DNA from: Dioscorea cayenensis subsp. rotundata | Lineage: Eukaryota; Streptophyta; Magnoliopsida; Dioscoreales; Dioscoreaceae | Direction: 5' to 3' | DNA length: 64,000 nt | Assembly (NCBI RefSeq): GCF_009730915.1 | Contig: NC_052489.1 | Span: 29,505,916-29,569,915 of the forward strand | Shown: positions 21,560 to 34,361 of the stretch, in pieces | Position numbering within the stretch: the first letter of the stretch is position 1 | Layout of the letters: each line of letters starts with the position of its first letter | Position numbers and translations under genes: made by a program | Notes under the pieces: generated by a model | The model's input: the letters and a program-made list of their open reading frames with translations, nothing else | Told to the model about the DNA's origin: nothing | Database searches by the model: none

Positions 21560-21810
21560 GAGCGACAAGTGACAGGCAGGTGACCGGCGATGGGTTCGAT
21601 GATGGTGCGAAGATGAGGATCGGGGTGACGGGCGCGTGACCGGCGACAGGTTCGATGATGGTGCGAAGATGAGGATTGGTGGTGAAGTAGAGAAGAGGAA
21701 GAGGAATTAATGCCTAATGTTTTTCTTCAATGTATTAGAGTGCTGAGTAGGAGAGATGAAAGTGGGTCACGTGAGTAGTGTGACCATTTCGTGTAAATGA
21801 CTAGTGCTAT
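21560..21810 (-). repeat. Right terminal inverted repeat of outer MULE
   Basis: Reverse complement of 8418-8443 joined to 15464-15715, with scattered substitutions (about one in ten). Outermost bases on the plus strand are GTGTAAATGACTAGTGCTAT. The following ATAACATTA differs by one base from ATAGCATTA at the left end, but the positions do not fit a simple duplication. Confidence 0.75.
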
Positions 21811-22689
21811 ATAACATTACTCTATTCGAAATTACGGACGATTTATCTTTAAAATATTATAATTTTTGAAATTATTTATGAGAATGCGTATTTGGTGCAT
21901 TTTGTCTGAAAAGACAGGCTACTACTTGATAGAAAACTGCAAACAGTTTACCTTATTTAAATGATAAACTGTAAGACTAAAAATGATAAATAAATCAATG
22001 TTTTCCATGTTATGCATTACACTTCACCCATAAATATATTATTGTTTAATTACCATATTGGTCCCTCTATTATAGTGAAAGTACCATTTTAATCCCTCTA
22101 ATATTTTTTTGTCCTCAAGAGGTCCCTCTATTGTTCATTTTGAGAAAAACCAGTCCCTCACCTTGACACCCGTTCTATTTTCCGTCTTCCCATCTGAAGT
22201 GGCATGGAATGTGATTAAAATATTAATAAAATATTGCAAAAAATTCTATAAAAATCCATTAGTCAGCTAACAACTTAATTACGTTATCAGGTTCAGATCT
22301 TAAATAACTAAGGATCCGAACCTAAAAACTAAACCATTCTCCATCTCCTCTAATCCATTCTCCCCCTCTCCACTCCATGATAACAACAAGGTTGAACAAC
22401 GCTGCAACCATTCTCCATCTCCTCTAATCATTTCTCCCACTCTCCACCGCATCTAACACCTCCGGACGAAGAATTCTTACAACCAGGAGTGAACGAGGTC
22501 GTTCTCAACGCCACCATCGCCATCGACAACATTGTCCTCTTGCCATCCACCATGACATTTGGCGCCTAACAACAACAACAATAACCATAGAACACTTGAT
22601 TTTGGTGTATAATTTTACAAAGGTAACAACTATTATTCAAAACTGTAATTCACCATAAAACTATAATTTTACTGTTTCACAAGAGCCGG

Positions 22690-24370
22690 TTACACAGGAC
22701 CCATCAAGGAAGGCAGGAATAGAACATGTGTCAAGATAAACCACCTGTCAAATTTAAGGATTACATATTATAGTGAAATGCAGTATAATGATGGTTGTTT
22801 GGGATTACATATTAATGTAATTAGGAGTAGAATATTCGGAATGGTCGTGGTTACATTGTTAGCTGTCCTGGCATAGCAGGTGCTTGTTGAAATGCCAAAG
22901 TGGCAAAGTTTGTTAGTATTGTAATGATTCCTATTAAGTCTGATGATGTGGATTGACATTATATGACAAGCCAAGTGGTGTCATGGCAAGAGGATGATGA
23001 CGTGGCATGTGGTGACTCATCAAAGGAAAAGATGACTAGGATGATGATGTGGCAAAGGATGTTATCATGAATATCAAGGTAGAGATTTAATGGAGATCAA
23101 GGTGGAGATTTGATTAAGATCTAGATTTAATAGATATTTCTCTCAATACAATCATGTGATGATAAACTATTTTTGGAAAGTGCATCAAGACTATAGGATC
23201 TTTTCTAGAAAGGCAAGTTTTATTTTAGATATGATTATCTATCCTTGGTAAGATCCGGGATGATAATTCATATCTTTGATAGAGCTCCTTTTTAGAAAGA
23301 TCTATTTGAAGAGAGAGAAATATTCTATTATTGGCAAGTGTTCAAGATCATGAAGATTATTTGAAGCTATTTGAAGACACAAAGATTTAGTTTGGTGTGA
23401 AGCTATTTAAAGACACAAACTAAATAAGGTAAAGATATACCAAGGAGATCATCAAGACCATATTTAGCATTACTATATTGAAGGAAGATTCAAGAGTTAT
23501 CTATGGGCGGAACTATTCATGGAGACCAGTCATATGAGGAGATTGATTGAAGATTGCATAAGATATGATTAGAGATTTGAAGATCCAAGCATGGATGATT
23601 AAAGATCATGCTTAAAGATATTGAAGGCTAAACTTGGATGAAGACAAGATCAAGTTTAGTAACAATATTTCCATGAGTCAAACAAAGATCATTTGGAAGA
23701 CCAAACTTGGGCCAAGTTTGGAAAAGAAGATCGGGAGATCTTCGGTGGCTATCTTCGGTAGGATGGTCACGTGTGCCTTGGTGGGCACGCCCCTCAGGAG
23801 AGGAAGACCTTCTGAAGTGATGTGAGGAAGGAAGCAGCTGCAAGCAGGAGGAGCTCGGGTCTAGTCAACTGCTACGAGGCGGACTGAAGGAACCAGGAGG
23901 TTGAAGGTCGCAGATTCGGGTGCATCCGCTAGAACTCGATCATGTTCGATGAGGTGGGCCATGTTGCATCGGGTATTGCAACATCTAACTTTGGAAGGTG
24001 TCCAAGTTAGGAAGTCGCGGAGAATTCTAAAAAGAGGTAACTTTGTAGACGCGTCGGTGCCTCATATAAGACATCCCGCTCCAAAAATTTAGGGATGGAG
24101 CCAACAAGTGAGAGACTCTTCGGGTGAGAGTTGAGTGTGTGACCGTCGGGCAATCTTGAGAGGATATTCTTTGTATTGAGAGAGTGAGTGAGTGTTGTAC
24201 TCCTTGTTCTTATACCTATTTCAGTGGATTGTTTCTCCGGGCCTGGCCCCCCAGATATAGGCAAGGTTGTGGCGAACTGGGTTACCAATTTGCTTGTCTC
24301 CTTTATCTTGCTTTGATTGTGTGTGAGTGTTTAATCCTTGAGTGAGTTTTTGAGTGAACTTAACACATCA
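22690..24370 (+). mobile_element. Probable solo LTR of a Copia element (SIRE/Maximus-like)
   Basis: A fossil of about 1.6 kb with no coding domain. Its right third has U5-like features known from SIRE-type LTRs: a TATA-like TCATATAAGACA near 24062, short GAGTGA/GAGAGA repeats near 24110-24195, and a block CTCCGGGCCTGGCCCC with GGTTGTGGCGAACTGGGTT near 24234-24285. It lies within the long-TIR element. The exact ends and the flanking duplication were not resolved, so the coordinates are approximate. It could be a different repeat class. Confidence 0.5.
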
Positions 24371-24544
24371 CACCCCCACCGGAACCATCAATTCCATATA
24401 AACAAATGAATGACGAATGGAGAAAGGCATCTTTGGCCGTAAATATATTTTTTTTCTCCTTCTATCTCTCTCGTCTTCTTCCTTTCTTCTCTCCTCTTCC
24501 TTTTTCCTTAGCCTTTCCCTGAAATTCCTCCAGGATTATCCAAT

Positions 24545-24830
24545 TCAGTGCTATAATTTTACCATAGCATACATCCCGAAATTTCGGTGTATAATTTTAG
24601 ACATCCTGGCAACATCCACCACAATTATTTTTCAAAACTCTTTCTCAAAAAACTGTAATATCTGCTCAATATACAAAGGCAACAATTAGTATTCAAAACT
24701 GTAATTCACCACAAAACTATAATTTAACCATAGTATACATCCCAAAATTTCGGTGTTTAATTTTAGACATCTTGATAACATCCACCACAATTATTCTTCA
24801 AAACTTTTTCACAAAAAACTGTAATATCTG
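24545..24830 (+). repeat. Direct repeat of about 160 bp inside the long-TIR element
   Basis: Two tandem units carry ACTATAATTTWACCATAG, CATACATCCC.AAATTTCGG and CATCCACCACAATTATT, at about 24547-24680 and 24712-24830. A third partial match lies at 22600-22680 on the other side of the LTR. Confidence 0.7.
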
Positions 24831-25320
24831 ACGTGGTGATGGTTGCATTGAGAACGACCTCGTTCATTTTTTGTTGTAAGAATTCTTCGTCGGGAGACGT
24901 TGGATACGGGGGAGAGGGGGAGAGAATTAGAGGAGATGAAGAATGGTTGCAGTGTTGTTTGACCTTGTTATCATCATGGAGTGGAGAGGGGGAGAAGGGA
25001 TTAGAGGAGATGGAGAATGGTTTAGTTTTCGGGTTCGGATCCTTAGTTATTTAAGATCCGAGCCCGATAATGTAATTAAGTTGTTAGTTGACTAATGGGT
25101 TTTTAATAAAATTTTTTACAATAATTTATTAATATTCTAATTATATTTCATGCCACATTAGATGGGAAGATGGAAAATAGAATGGGTGTCAGTGTGAGAG
25201 ACTGATTTTACCCAAAATGAATAATAGAGGAACCTCCTAAAGACAAAATATTAAAGGGATTGAAAAAGACACTTTCACTATAATAGAGGACCAATCTGAT
25301 AATTAAAGCTTGTTTTTTCA

Positions 25321-26182
25321 ATGATTTATGATACCTACAGTTAATCATTATCTTAACATCTAAAACATGGGGTTCAATATTGCAATATTAACAATTTATC
25401 ATTTTTAATGTGATACAATAAATTGTTTACAGATTCAGGACACGATTAAAAACATTCAAAATTATATAAGATTATACACAAATGATCTTTTTTTTTTTGC
25501 CCTATCATGAGCCCTATGTTGAAAAAATATACTAAAAAAGGACCTAGTAAATTATCACCATATAAAATTAAAAATGATAAATTATTATTGGTCTAACGTG
25601 AAAAACCATGTTTTGAATGTTTATAACATTGAAAACAATTGCCCGTTTCCGTTGTATGGTTTTAGTGTAATATATAGCACCGAAAAAAGTAAATTGTTTT
25701 TTAGTGTTTCCATATAGCAAGTTGTTTACCATTTTTAATGTTGAATGTGCATTTCTGGACAAAATGCACATAATAAGCATTCTTATAAATAATTTTAAAA
25801 GTTATAATACTTAAAAAAATATAAACCCCAAATTACCTGCAATAAACGCGCATTTTAGCTCCACTCGATTTACAATGTTCAAATAGTCAGATACAAACCA
25901 ATCATAATAATTTTAAGTTTGATTCAAAATGAACAAAATAATGTAAACTTTGATAATATTGTTAGAGCTTAACATATTAAACATGGGTCTAATTTAATCT
26001 AAAATCTTAGGCTAACTGAATGAAAAACACATGCCTATATATTTAAATTTATATTTTTTAAATTAACCGATCTAAATCTATTAGTTACTCTAATAGTAAT
26101 TACACCAACAAGAGGTATAAAACAAGTCTACTGTGATGTTTGAATAACGAGGAGCTATATAGCTCCTGATTAGCTTTGCTGC
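25321..26182. other. AT-rich intergenic region
   Basis: No gene is seen. The part up to 25810 includes the outer arm that weakly pairs with 21845-22010; beyond that it is low-complexity AT sequence. Confidence 0.5.
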
Positions 26183-27779
26183 TTAACATGCACTTTGGTT
26201 TTCTCTATCACAAATGGTGTTTGAACTGCACTCTGGAAATATGTCATCAGTTAGGTGGTAGAGGAGAGAGTACCCGCCGAGGAAAATGCGATTTAGGGTG
26301 GCGGCAAGACGGACACCACCTTGGGCCAGCCTTTTCCGTACGTGAGGCATGCGAGTGAAGAAGTAATCATCTGTATCATGGACAATCGGTGATCGATGTA
26401 TGAATACACAATGAAGAGTAGTACACCAAAAGATGATTTGGATTAATAACATGTTGTCCCCAGGTCTAATTTAGCTACATATATCTCACACTTGCACCAA
26501 TTTAGTTATAGAAAAGATGATATGTGATTTATTACATCTCATAAATTTATACAAATGGGAATGCTTATCTTTTCGCTTTGAACCAGAACAAAGAGAAGAG
26601 TGAGATTACCTCCAAGAGTGCTTCCCGGTGAGGCATTCTTGTATACAAATTTGCATGCTACGCTGATGCTCTCTGCAGCATACCTGGTTAGTAAACCATT
26701 TATCACTCATAAGTTCATTGCATATCAGTATGTAATGCCACTGATACCATTACCGTTAAGTTTCATGATGTGCAGAGCAATGTACATTTACAAACACTGA
26801 AATTAAATATATCAATTTCAGCAGAGAGCCTGATTAAAAAACCAGTCAAATCCATGGAAAGTTTATCTTGTTGGTTACTTGACCTACCAGTTTGGGCACA
26901 CAGTCTGATTTACTCCACAACTTTCCCATGCTGGCACATCACTGGGCCAGTCTTCCTGCTCAAAAACAAATGAAAATTTGGAGAGAGATGAGGAATTGCC
27001 AAATAGAAGAGCAACATCATACAAATAAAATTTGTCTTTCAATCCTTTGATCAATGCCAAAAACATAACATTTTAGTAAATACTTAAGTTCTGCAAGCTA
27101 TATTAACAGCACAAATAAAGTTGTTTGTTCTAGCTTAGTTGCAGCTTTAGTATTTGCAGATTAAATTTATATTTTAATGGCAACTTCTATATTGCCATGA
27201 TCTCACATGCATTAAGTAAGAAGGGAAGATTGCTACACACACACACACACTAAAGTCTCAGCATACCCATATCTGTTAACAGAATATTTTTCAGGCCGCC
27301 TCCAGCGGCTGACTAAGAGAAACCTACCAGTATGCTTGTCCGGATGTCTTCTATCATCATTGACAGATCCATGTTGTACTTTTTCAGGGCTGTCTCTATG
27401 ATCAAGGTATCCCATACCTAAACAACAAAGCAGCCACTCATGAGATAATATCAGAGCATAACAATTGTGATGATCAATTAGTATTCAGATGTTATTTCCA
27501 CTGCCCAAGCAGAGGAACAAGATCTGTTCGTAATTTTGTATGGATTTGATAAGTGTCTAAATGTTGAGGGACACACACCAGTTTGCATTTTCAGCAGCAT
27601 TGCAGCTGCCCACAATACCTTGTGGATTGAAACTTGGTACACAGAAGCAATCAGAAAACAAGTGGACGACTGAGATTGAATGAGTATTTGATTTTTGGGT
27701 TACTGAGCAGTCTAACATGAAGATTATTCATGTACAGCTGCTGACATCTATAATGCTTGAACCATATCCAGAGCAGGAA

Positions 27780-27811
<32 letters not shown>

Positions 27812-29353
27812 AAAATGTAACATTTTATTCGCTTCTAATGGCCAAGTTTCCTTGATACCTAAAATACTTACATTTCTCAGGTTTTGTTTTTCCGCAAATG
27901 CAGCATGAACTTAAGATGCAAAATTCTTTTTGTAACTTACATGGTGTAAATTGCTCTTGCGGCGATACCAGTGAAGTATTATTGTGTTCCCACCTTCGTC
28001 TCCAAGGAAACCACAATGCAATGGCTATCGTATATGGAAGAAAGACAAAAACAAAAGCATGATGCCAGTTAGCTTCCTTGAAACTCATTTTGCAAAATAC
28101 AAAACTTGTTTTAAGGGAAGGGATGAATGGGAAACCATATATTTTTTTTTTTAATTTTGTGTGAATTTGCTTACATTTATATTTTCCACTCAGGCATATA
28201 AACCTAGAGATCATTATTCATTATAGTAAATAGTAGGTTTTGCAAACTGCATTAATTGACAATATGGAAGGCCTTATCTTTATACAAAGCTGTAGTTGAT
28301 AGACCAAAGGGTCGTAAAGAGTTACTATTAGTGCGGCAATGGATCATAGAAACTAGTAAAACCTATCATAAAGAAGTCAGATTATCCAAGCATAGTTCAG
28401 GAGAGTGCTAGGGCAAAGAATGAAGAAAACAAATGGAACTATAATCAAACTTCCTAACCTGCACTTATAAAATTTTATCTCAAATTCTCTTTATAAGCAG
28501 ATTTGCAAACTTTAAACTTCACAGATTTTATGCACAATCACCAAAATTTTATGACACTGGAATTAAATCAGAACAGTTTTTCTGTCATAAACTTGCTAAA
28601 TGGGGTTCAACTAAAAAACAGACCTGATGGATGTCTCCCACAAAATGAGATAGGAACAAGAGAGCCTCTGTGAGATTATCTGAAAACCCACAGGACAACC
28701 ATACACTATAATCAGACAAAAGAAAGTGTTAAAATTTCAAAATGGTTTTGACAGAGGAATTTTGGTTTCATACATTGGTCAGTAAACTTAGAATTCTTAT
28801 AAGTTGATAACTGTGCTGAATAGTTATAGATTGCTCCAGTTACACATCTATTTCTGCTTCTGGCAAAGTCATGGCAATCACCTGAAGAAAGCAATTTGTT
28901 GTGGAGGACAATACTATCCACATATAAAAAATGAATACCAAATGAAAATAGTCACAAGATGAACCAAACATACGACAATAATCATAGTTGCATCGAAAGT
29001 CAGGTGTGTCAACATAATGCAAAGGACTACTCCACCTCCATCCAGCTCGGTGACTTACTTCATCTGGCCAAGAGCAAACAGAAGCCAGATCACCATTAGC
29101 ATATTCTGGAAGCAGTGATTTCACAGCTTCGGAAGCTTCTCTAGACAATAGCCCCTACAAAATGCATCGCAATTGTTCTTGAAATGCCCTGATATATGAA
29201 AATTAACACTCCCATTGCAGCAGGTATGTGAGAATCACTTACCTCTGCTATTTTGCATGTGATGTAGTGTCCTTCCTTACCCCAAGAATGAGTTCCCGGA
29301 AGCACGTAGAGAAATATAAACACTATTCCAGTCAAGAATATCAGCAGAGACAT
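26183..29353 (-). CDS. S1/P1-type bifunctional nuclease, ENDO4-like
   Basis: A secreted zinc-dependent nuclease that cuts single-stranded DNA and RNA, and in plants also mismatched DNA. Nine coding exons on the minus strand: 29353-29243, 29154-28974, 28881-28774, 28679-28624, 28024-27941, 27417-27328, 26955-26888, 26683-26610 and 26370-26183. All junctions have GT-AG sites and consistent phase, giving 319 residues. Residues 1-23 are a signal peptide, so the mature enzyme begins at Trp24, the first zinc ligand (WGKEGH). All nine expected ligands are present: W24, H29, D68, H83, H145, D149, H155, H179, D183. Conserved blocks include SPLHYVDTPD, RDCHD, LSHFVGDIHQPLH and RLAQGGVRLAATLNRIF. Where family members usually end, this frame runs on for about 32 residues (LGGYSLLYH...QSAC). 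ENDO4 subgroup is inferred from RCNYDYCRDCHD. Confidence 0.9.
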
Positions 29354-29385
29354 GCCTAAAAAACACCAAAAACAACAGTAAATAA

Positions 29386-29765
29386 AGAGTTCATCACCGA
29401 CATGCTTTTCAATATCTTATGATACTCAACAAGCCATTCCCTTTCACCAATTTGTACCCTTAGAATAAATTCACAGTGGAGACTAACACAAAAGAGCTCA
29501 ATTTGTATGCATAAATAAAGTTCATAACTGAAATTCTTTCCAACGCCTTGTGATCTTCAATAAGACATTCCCTTTCATGAATCTCTGTCCTTAAAACAAG
29601 TTCCCAAAAAAAACCTAGAATTTACATGATTCATCACTGAAATGCTTAAAAATATCTTATGATCTTCAACAAGCTATCCCCTTTCATCAACCTCTACCTT
29701 CAAAACAAGTTCCAAGTGATAAATCCAACCCAAAAAATGTTAGAATTTACATGCATAAACCATTC
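29386..29765 (-). repeat. Three imperfect tandem repeats (about 110-130 bp) in the nuclease 5' intron
   Basis: Units starting near 29387, 29518 and 29627 share TTCATCACTGAAATGC, TCTTATGATCTTCAACAAG, CCCTTTCATCAA and AAAACAAGTTC. They lie in the intron that splits the 5' UTR. Confidence 0.7.
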
Positions 29766-30009
29766 AATCATCACTAATTTTCTCAAAAATGATTAAAAAA
29801 GAAAATAATTTCAACAAAAAAAAAGTTAAAACAAATAAGTTGATGAACTGGAAAAAACCTCAACCAGCTGCAAGAACTAGGGTTTCAACATCATAACGCA
29901 TTGGATCACAACATTTATCCTCTTAAGATCAAATTTCACTAATGATCAGATTGAATTCAACTCCAAAAACAGTGCTGATTTTGAACCTATGTTTTCATCG
30001 ATAACTCAC

Positions 30010-30078
30010 CTGCAATAGAGCTCTCCGAGCTGGATGTTCTCTGCGATGTTTGCCGCGAATGCGTTTGCCGTTTATAAA
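30010..30078 (-). promoter_or_regulatory. TATA box and first noncoding exon of the nuclease gene
   Basis: On the minus strand a TATAAA (30071-30076) is followed at once by a GC-rich leader, ending in a clean donor (CTGCAATAG reversed: TTGCAG/GTGAGT) at 30010. The matching acceptor (TTTTTTAG) lies just before the ATG at 29353. The distance from TATA to leader is short, so transcription start is probably within 30030-30050. Confidence 0.55.
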
Positions 30079-31190
30079 AGGAATATATGTGTGTATATAT
30101 AATAATAATAAATATTATTATTAATTATAAACAACAATTTATTTACGAAAAATCTTTTTTAATATATTTTAATAAACCTAATTATATGTGCTTATTATGT
30201 AATAAAAACCAGTAATTTTTCACTAAACTGATTATTTAATATATAATACTAAAGAAGTTTATTAATAAATGCGTGATAAAATTAGATTTTAATTGAATAA
30301 AAATATTAAAAACCATCAAAATGATCAGTAAAATAAGCCAACATTAGTATGTTTTAGTGGTAAGACACTTGGCAGTGAAAGAACGCGAGTTCAAATCTGC
30401 CATTCGATAACTAACATTATAAAAATATTGTATATTCACTGTTCAATGTTCACTATATCCATGTACTGTAAAGTGCTTTTTTATTCACTGTTTTTATTAG
30501 GTTCTCTGAGAAAGATCATATGCTGTACCCCTTACATGGTGCGGGAATTACCATTATGTAATCATGTTTCATGATATGTCATCATGAGTTCACATGGCAG
30601 TCCTCATTGCTCGGGTATTAGTTTGTTTTATATGATCTTCCTTTCGTTCTTTTTTACTTGTCATATTTAGGAGCTTTTGTTTGTTCTTTTTTACTTGTTC
30701 ATTTTAAAATTTTGTGCAATATTAAATAATTTTTTTTCTCAAATTTACTCTTTTAATTTAATGCACTTATACAATTTTCAATAAATTACAATCAATTAAG
30801 CATAAAATCATATATTTCACTCAGTGGAATTTTAAATAGGGGTAGTTTTGAAAAGTATATAGATTCTTTTTATAAAATTTAGATTATCAACTAATTTTAA
30901 TAGATTTTTTTAATCAGTATGAATTAAGTAAAATTAATAAGTAAAAAAAAAAGAGTAAATAGGGCCGCTAAACTATTATTATTGATTAACTCTTGTACCT
31001 GTTTTTACACCCCTTAAGTAAGATATGCTTGTTACTTAAAATCTTTCCTTTCACGAAGCTGACCTTGAAAAAAAAAAAAATCATGATTGTATTAAAGTCT
31101 CAATTCACAAATTAAAATTTATATGGTTAAATGAGATTTTAGCAGCATCGGATTCGGGTTTGGCTTACTGTTAGATCCGACCCGTTAGCA
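30079..31190. other. AT-rich intergenic region with a tRNA-like (SINE-like) patch
   Basis: No gene. At 30345-30403, TAGTGGTAAGACACTTGG followed about 30 bases later by GAGTTCAAATCTG resembles pol III A and B boxes of a tRNA-derived SINE. No tRNA fold or clear repeat boundary was found. Confidence 0.4.
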
Positions 31191-31742
31191 GCACCGTACT
31201 AGAAAGTGGAAACTCCGTAAAACATCGTGGATCTCGTTGTTCTCTCGATCTCCCAGGTGCGTCTTTCTTTGCCCTAGATCTTCCTCCATTTTCTATTTTT
31301 CTGGTTCTCTGATCGGAAATTCTAGGTATTGATTCTTAGTTTCCAGTGTTTCTCTTGTAGATTTGGATAACTAATGTTTTGAATTTTGCAGAAAAGAACT
31401 TTTTTTCTACTTCGTTCACTAAATGCATTATTGTCAATGGTTATCGTGAATTCTGTTTTCAAAATGGTGTATTTTACTCGTTTCTTCGTTTTCTAGCTTT
31501 AATATGATAGAATTGATGTGTTTTTGTTTTTTTTAAAAAAAAAAAATTATGTTTTGGATGTTTATTTTGATGTGTTTCAATCTAAGTTAGAACAGTTCGG
31601 AGTTTGGAAGATGAAATGGCGGAAATGCTGGAAAATCAAAGAAGTTTTCTTTGTTTGGGACTTCTTATTCATTTGAATGGACAGTTTGAATGTGGCATAT
31701 TCATTAAATTTGTTATCTTTGTAGCTAAGAGAACTGTTGATA

Positions 31743-33564
31743 ATGGCGAGGTCAACAGCCAATGATGCTCAAGCTCTTTTTCGATCTCTTCGTTCTGCTT
31801 ATGCTTCCACACCAACCAATCTTAAAGTAAGTTAATTTTTTTGTTCCCATGATTCTGTTTGTTTCTGGGCGTGATTCGTCTTAACCATAGTTTTTATCTG
31901 TTTAAATTGAGTTTGCAGATTATTGATCTCTATGTAGTTTTTGCAGTGACCACCGCCTTAATTCAGGTAAAAGCAAATGCTTTGTTCTTTTACATGGTCA
32001 ACTTATTTAAGTTTGTTTTAAAGTTTATTTTATTTTTGCTGAGATTATGAAGCTTATGCTTTGCTTCCCTCTCTCTGTTTGACTATTGAAACAAACCATC
32101 AGATGTATACACCAATATGTATTTCACTTCATGTGCATTTGATTGGTGTAGTATCTTGTGTGTTGATCACTCCTGAAACCTTTGCAATGTTAGGTGCATT
32201 CCAAATGATGTTTCTCCCTGAAATCTATTGTTGGGGATAAAGTTATGATATTGCATCAATTTCTTCACTGTTTGGTTATTGGCCTAAGATAGTTCTACTA
32301 GCTCATGCTCTGGCCCATTGATAAGCATTTTTGTGCTATGTCAGCATGTGCAAACAATGTTATTTTGGATGTTTGGAGTTTTAGTCAAGTTAGGCACAAT
32401 TGATGTTGCGAATAGCTATATGTAGGTGATAGCTATAAATTTTGTGTACAAACACTGAAATGGTCTTGAATCTTGATTAAGGGAAGAAGCTGTCTATTTT
32501 TGTCCTTGGCTTTGTTTGTCTTTTCTGCTTATATATTTGTTATGTAGACAGAATTTGTTTTTTTTCTTTTTATTTGGCCATGGGATAGAATGTTGTGTGG
32601 GTGACTCTGTAGAGGATGGTTGTACAGTGATCAATGCTACCATCGCTTTCAGATGAGTTTGACTTAGTTGGATTGCATGTCAAGTGAAAGCTCCATCAGG
32701 ACTTCAACCTTGATGTAACCATCTCATGACATCCTATTTAACTAAAATATGTTCATTGCATTACTGTTGTTTTTGAGACTCTTTTGTTCTGTGAATCTTG
32801 TCGCAAATCTTTTGCTTTCTAACTACCCATTCTCTATAAAAGGCTATTTATGTAACAGATCTGTGCATGTGTACTGTCTTTCGAGTAGTTATGTAGGTGT
32901 TTTATGTAATTCTATGCATTCTTTACTGCAATTTCTTGTGGTTAATATATAACATTTGGTGACATTATGCTTCTAGATCAAAATCATATTTGATTACTCA
33001 GCAAGCTAGCCAGATGTTAGGTCTAGTAACATGTGCGGTTCTAAAATTCTCACGACAGAGAAGTTTGCTGGTGAAGCCCAGATTTGTTTAAGTTTCGCTA
33101 TGTCATTGATCTTGTTCTTCTTGTTTGATTTAACCATCATCAGTTGATAATGTGATATAATTTTATGTCTATCACGATGTAACAGGTGGTTTACATGGGT
33201 ATTGTTGGATCATTTCCTTTCAATTCATTCCTGTCGGGTGTGCTTTCTTGTGTAGGAACTGCTGTTCTTGCAGGTAGGAGCTGATGCCCAACTCCATTTT
33301 AATTCCTTGTGAAGGTCATTCTACTTCAAAATAATTGATTGGATTATTAAACTTAATTATATGCAGTTTGTCTTCGGATTCAAGTCAACAAAGACAACAA
33401 GGAATTCAAGGTTATCTTTAGTAACTATAACCTTTTGGGCCTATGATTTTGTTGTCTCAGTTAAATAATGATCATTGCAGGATTTACCACCGGAGCAGGC
33501 ATTTGCGGATTTTGTTCTTTGCAATCTTGTGCTTCATTTGGTGATCATGAACTTCCTCGGATAA
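31743..33564 (+). CDS. DAD1: DAD1, subunit of the oligosaccharyltransferase complex
   Basis: DAD1 (Ost2) is a small ER membrane subunit of the complex that transfers the lipid-linked glycan to Asn in nascent proteins; its loss triggers cell death. Five exons: 31743-31826, 31919-31966, 33186-33273, 33367-33410, 33481-33564, all with GT-AG junctions and consistent phase. The product is 115 residues, the usual plant length. It starts [64 protein letters not shown] and [13 protein letters not shown] are the near-invariant blocks. Three hydrophobic segments are visible. A noncoding first exon probably ends at the donor near 31256. Intron 2 is long (1.2 kb). Intact. Confidence 0.96.
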
Positions 33565-34361
33565 ATACTAATGTGCTGTCATCCCAGAATTTCTCATTTT
33601 TGGTGTTGCTATCAAGAAAAACCCTTTAGTTTCCCTAAGTCATGGATTGTCAATCCTAAGGTTCTATTTGAGCTAGCTATCCACATGTAACTTGAACTTC
33701 TTCAGTAATTGGATGTGAGACTTAGCAGAGTTATATTTTTTCGGATGGAGTTCAGATATTTATGTTTGAATGGTTAAAGAGATTTCTTGCAGGTCTTTTA
33801 TATCTTCCATCTTGTTTATTGTTTCAGAGAAACAGCATTCTCGTGCTTAGTCTTCACGGCGTGAAATACATAATATTTTATTTTCGCTATTTATATGTAT
33901 TAATGTTTTATGCAAAATCTTCAAGAACAATGTCTGAATCTGTTTCTTCTGATGTGCTGTTCCGAGACATGTTAACCCCTTTTTTTCTTGTCTTTTAAGA
34001 TCATTGAAGTAAACAAATAAACATAAAAAAAATAAAAATAGCCAACAAAGCGGCATATTTTGTTTAAAAAAATTGCAATATCAAGCATTCAAGCCCCAAA
34101 CACCGCAGAGTGAACCGTAACACTTTCTTGTCATGGTTTTGAGCTTTTTATCAATATTTGCAGTTTTTCTAATCGAAGTTGGTTTGCTCACCTTTTTTTT
34201 TTAAATACAATATTGCAAAAATGTTGATTTCATCCAGATGAATATATATATATATATATATTATATAATTTGAAATTAAAAGTAATTAAAAAAAGCCTTC
34301 TAATCCCCATTTCCCACGCACAGTGTGAGAGGGCGCGAGACAGATCAGTGTTTCATCGGCG
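33565..34361. other. Noncoding spacer between DAD1 and the first quinone oxidoreductase
   Basis: 3' UTR of DAD1, then AT-rich sequence with a (TA)n run at about 34246-34262. The last 150 bases resemble the sequence before the second quinone oxidoreductase copy. Confidence 0.6.

Larger units (their letters stand above)
8418..21810 (-). mobile_element. Outer FAR1-type Mutator-like element (MULE), interrupted by an inner MULE
   Basis: The left end (8418-8443, continuing after the inserted element from 15464 to about 15715) and the right end (about 21560-21810, reverse complement) form a terminal inverted repeat of roughly 250-275 bases. Shared stretches include CATTTACAC, CACACTACTCACGTG and repeated blocks around TTCGCACCATCATCGAAC. 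The minus strand carries a degenerate FAR1/MULE transposase. Between that and the left end lie fragments of three host genes. I could not find a convincing target-site duplication at the outer ends. Without the inner insertion the element would be about 6.4 kb. Confidence 0.75.
22040..25320. mobile_element. Non-autonomous long-TIR DNA element, interrupted by an LTR
   Basis: Arms at about 22048-22545 and 24830-25318 are inverted repeats of roughly 490 bases. They share TTGGTCC(C)TCTATTATAG, ACTAAACCATTCTCCATCTC and GAAGAATTCTTACAAC. Outside these, 21845-22010 and about 25590-25810 are also loosely inverted (TGCATTTTGTC, AATTATTTAT.AGAATGC), so the fold may be larger. No transposase is visible; the arm length suggests a MULE-like or foldback element. 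I could not define a target-site duplication. Confidence 0.65.

Noticed and set aside
8411-21819. Target-site duplication ATAGCATTA / ATAACATTA for the outer MULE
   Set aside because: The left 9-mer overlaps the TIR itself, while the right one lies outside it, so the positions do not fit a true duplication.
27825-28214. 129-codon minus-strand frame
   Set aside because: Reads through a true nuclease exon (27941-28024) in the wrong frame and into introns.
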